A DNA stretch of 10,000 bases from Actinidia chinensis (taxonomy: Eukaryota > Streptophyta > Magnoliopsida > Ericales > Actinidiaceae), in contig CM018898.1 in NCBI GenBank assembly GCA_009663005.1, positions 9,448,244-9,458,243 of the forward strand. The letters are read 5' to 3'. Below the pieces are notes generated by a model. That model saw nothing but the letters and a program-made list of their open reading frames with translations. It was not told the origin of the DNA and did no database searches. Of this stretch, positions 8,571 to 10,000 are shown piece after piece. The number at the start of each line of letters is the position of its first letter. Within the stretch, counting starts at the first letter, position 1. The translations under genes and the position numbers were made by a program.

Positions 8571-8578
8571 AAGCCTAC
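8552..8578. repeat. Short fold-back at the truncated end of the gag fragment
   Basis: GTAGGCT at 8552-8558 is the exact inverted complement of AGCCTAC at 8572-8578, with an A/T-rich loop containing TTTTT and AAAAA runs. The right arm is genuine gag sequence, also present in element A at about 6784-6791. The left arm is not expected in gag. Confidence 0.65.
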
Positions 8579-8998
8579 TCAGGTCACCAAACCAATCAAT
8601 AGTTTTAGGAGACAACTTTCTGAACCATGACTTCACTGGTCCCTTTAAAGTTGCTGAAAAAGTTTTACACATCACCTCATTTGAATACCCTTGGAGCATC
8701 ATCAAGTTCTTGTACCAGGTGGTCCATGGGATCTGTCTTTCCTTTGTATACCCCGAGCTGGGATGGCAATTTGAACCTGGACAAAACTTTGACCTTCATG
8801 ACTCCTTTTGTGAATGAAGTCTCGGTTTGCCTTATCAAGGCATCCACAGTAATAAGGGTGTTTATGCCGATATTGATGGCGTCGATCTGAGCATTCAGGT
8901 CTTTAATATTCTGGGTAATAGACTTATCACAGTGCCTGTGAGCTCGGTCATTTAGGCTAGGTGATCTCCTGAGGCTCCTAGTCTCCTCGTCTATCATT
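8571..8998 (-). pseudogene. Second gag fragment of the element A family
   Basis: Partial capsid gene, cut at both ends. The minus strand reads [52 protein letters not shown], then [20 protein letters not shown] and MDHL. A 5-base deletion relative to the copy at 6779-7150 shifts the frame there. It continues in another frame as [38 protein letters not shown] and [10 protein letters not shown]. Orientation is the same as element A, and nucleotide identity to it is about three quarters by eye. It keeps Gln and Trp codons where the element A copy has stops, so the two copies decayed separately. No leader, LTR or protease accompanies it. Confidence 0.88.
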
Positions 8999-9004
8999 AC
9001 AGGT

Positions 9005-9410
9005 ATCAAATGTGCTTGTCGTGTCATGCCGTGCCACTTTTTTCATCCATGCCAACCGTGCTTTAGGTCGTGCCAAGCCCATTTACTTAATTGTGCCATG
9101 TCATGCATTTTTTAATTGTGTCGTGCTGTGTCGTGCTATTTTTATTTATTCGTGTCATGTTGTGCTGTGCCGTGCCATTTTGTAACTGTGTCATGCCATG
9201 CTTTCCTATTTACTTAATCGTGTCGTGTCGTACTAGCCTGCTTACTTAATCGTGTCATGTTGTACTGGCCTGCTACCTTAGTCATGTGACTCGTGTCGTG
9301 TCACGCCATGCTCGTATTTTAATCGTGTTGTTTCATGCCGTGTCCGTTTTTTAATCGTGTCGTACTGTGCCGGCTTATTTAACCGTGTGACTCATGTCAC
9401 TTGACTCAGA
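9005..9410. repeat. Degenerate CGTG-rich minisatellite
   Basis: About ten imperfect units of roughly 28-45 bp, each built as TTAATCGTGTCGTGCYGTGCC-like words followed by a T-rich or CCTGC stretch. Clear unit starts include 9084, 9111, 9149, 9213, 9243, 9318, 9350 and 9379. No coding frame. Similar CGTGTCGTG repeats are common in plant genomes and in some cases belong to DNA transposon ends; I see no inverted termini here to prove that. Confidence 0.7.
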
Positions 9411-9517
9411 AAGTCGCACTATTGCCCATAAATAGTGCATAATTATACATTAAATTGCACAGCAGCCATATGAATAAATGAATCAATGTCCCAGAGGAGG
9501 ATGGCCAAAATTGCCAA
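9411..9517. other. Unassigned spacer before the direct repeat
   Basis: Contains short AT-rich stretches such as AAATAGTGCATAATTATACA. No gene or repeat recognised. Confidence 0.35.
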
Positions 9518-9675
9518 TGGAACACAAAAGGTCTCCAAGAAAGGGCATGCCCGACCAATACACTCATGACACAAGCGGTACCAGCCCTTGAAGAGCAATT
9601 TTCCATATTTTCTAGTTCAAATCAATTAGATAGTTGGATGAATTTCATGATAGTCGTTCGCCTTCACCTAATACT
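9518..9675. repeat. 158-bp direct repeat, copy 1
   Basis: Runs from TGGAACACAAAAGGTCTCC to CCTTCACCTAATACT. It matches 9843-10000 without indels and with five substitutions by my count (about 97% identity), at a spacing of 325 bp. A plus-strand frame is open across it (9482-9676, stop at 9677-9679), containing TLMTQAVPALEEQFSIFSSS. I do not recognise this peptide, and the minus strand is also partly open (9406-9606), so coding status is unknown. Confidence 0.93.
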
Positions 9676-9842
9676 ATAACGTTTTATGTAAGTAAATTGG
9701 CTTTTTCCTGACATTTTACCAATTAGCGGAAGGCTCTTTGTAATATTGTCTTTAAATAGTTGTCCTCTCAATAGACACACATCCCAACAAATGAGCATGT
9801 AAATTTCAGGAAATTTTAGAAAAAGTGGACGAGTGAGATTTC
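9676..9842. other. Spacer between the direct repeat copies
   Basis: Single-copy within the window; it does not resemble the 167 bp before copy 1. No gene recognised. The minus-strand frame at 9664-9888 spans this spacer and part of copy 2 but shows no familiar motif. Confidence 0.4.
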
Positions 9843-10000
9843 TGGAACACAAAAGGTCTCCAAGAAAGGGCCTGCCCGACCAATACACTCATGACACAAG
9901 CGGTGCCAGCCCTTGAAGAGCAATTTTCCATATTTTCTAGTTCAAATCAATTAGATAGTTGGACGAATTTCATGATAGCCGTTCGCCTTCACCTAGTACT
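9843..10000. repeat. 158-bp direct repeat, copy 2, cut by the window end
   Basis: Same orientation as copy 1. The equivalent plus-strand frame stays open from 9837 to the window edge. The match continues to the very last base, so the true repeat is probably longer than 158 bp. Of the five differences two are silent in that frame and three change residues. Confidence 0.93.

Noticed and set aside
9406..9888. Minus-strand frames of 66 and 74 codons as genes
   Set aside because: No recognisable motifs; they overlap the direct repeat and have no supporting promoter or splice context.
9518..10000. The 158-bp direct repeats as a pair of LTRs
   Set aside because: The spacer is only 167 bp, with no primer site or polypurine tract seen, and the right end is outside the window.

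Overview
This window looks like nuclear DNA of a flowering plant, probably a eudicot. It consists of old, broken, nested LTR retrotransposons and repeats. I find no intact host gene, rRNA, tRNA gene, CRISPR array or bacterial-type operon. The plant assignment rests on the two Ty3/gypsy lineages, the initiator-tRNA-Met-type primer site, and the loose, AT-rich, stop-ridden sequence. I cannot name the species.

Element A lies on the minus strand and runs off the left edge of the window. Read from high to low coordinates it has a probable 5' LTR (about 7754-8249), a leader (7551-7753), a degraded gag (about 5980-7550), a retropepsin-like protease (about 5459-5942), then a reverse transcriptase (about 1050 down to 1). 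Its protein signatures fit the Tat-like, non-chromovirus branch. Frameshifts and stops occur throughout, so it is a pseudo-element.

Element B (1056-5453) is a second Ty3/gypsy element, also on the minus strand. It sits inside element A between protease and reverse transcriptase. A 5-bp duplication, AGTAT, flanks it exactly (1051-1055 and 5454-5458). It has a long 5' LTR (3391-5453), a tRNA-Met-type primer site (3376-3387), a leader, a chromovirus (Tekay/Del-like) gag (about 1880-3150) and a protease (about 1254-1800). The protease then runs straight into a 197-bp stub of 3' LTR (1056-1252). Reverse transcriptase, RNase H, integrase and most of the 3' LTR are missing, apparently through one internal deletion. 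The 5' LTR carries a 68-bp tandem duplication and a cluster of paired GTGTCGACAC palindromes.

Right of element A are an AT-rich spacer (8250-8570), a second same-orientation gag fragment of the element A family (about 8571-8998) with a fold-back sequence at its inner end, and a degenerate minisatellite built on CGTGTCGTGCC-like words (about 9005-9410). Last is a 158-bp direct repeat, about 97% identical between copies (9518-9675 and 9843-10000), whose second copy reaches the window edge.

No novel functional system is supported. The most informative observations are the nested insertion history, the deletion junction in element B, the palindrome array in its LTR and the unexplained young direct repeat at the right end.
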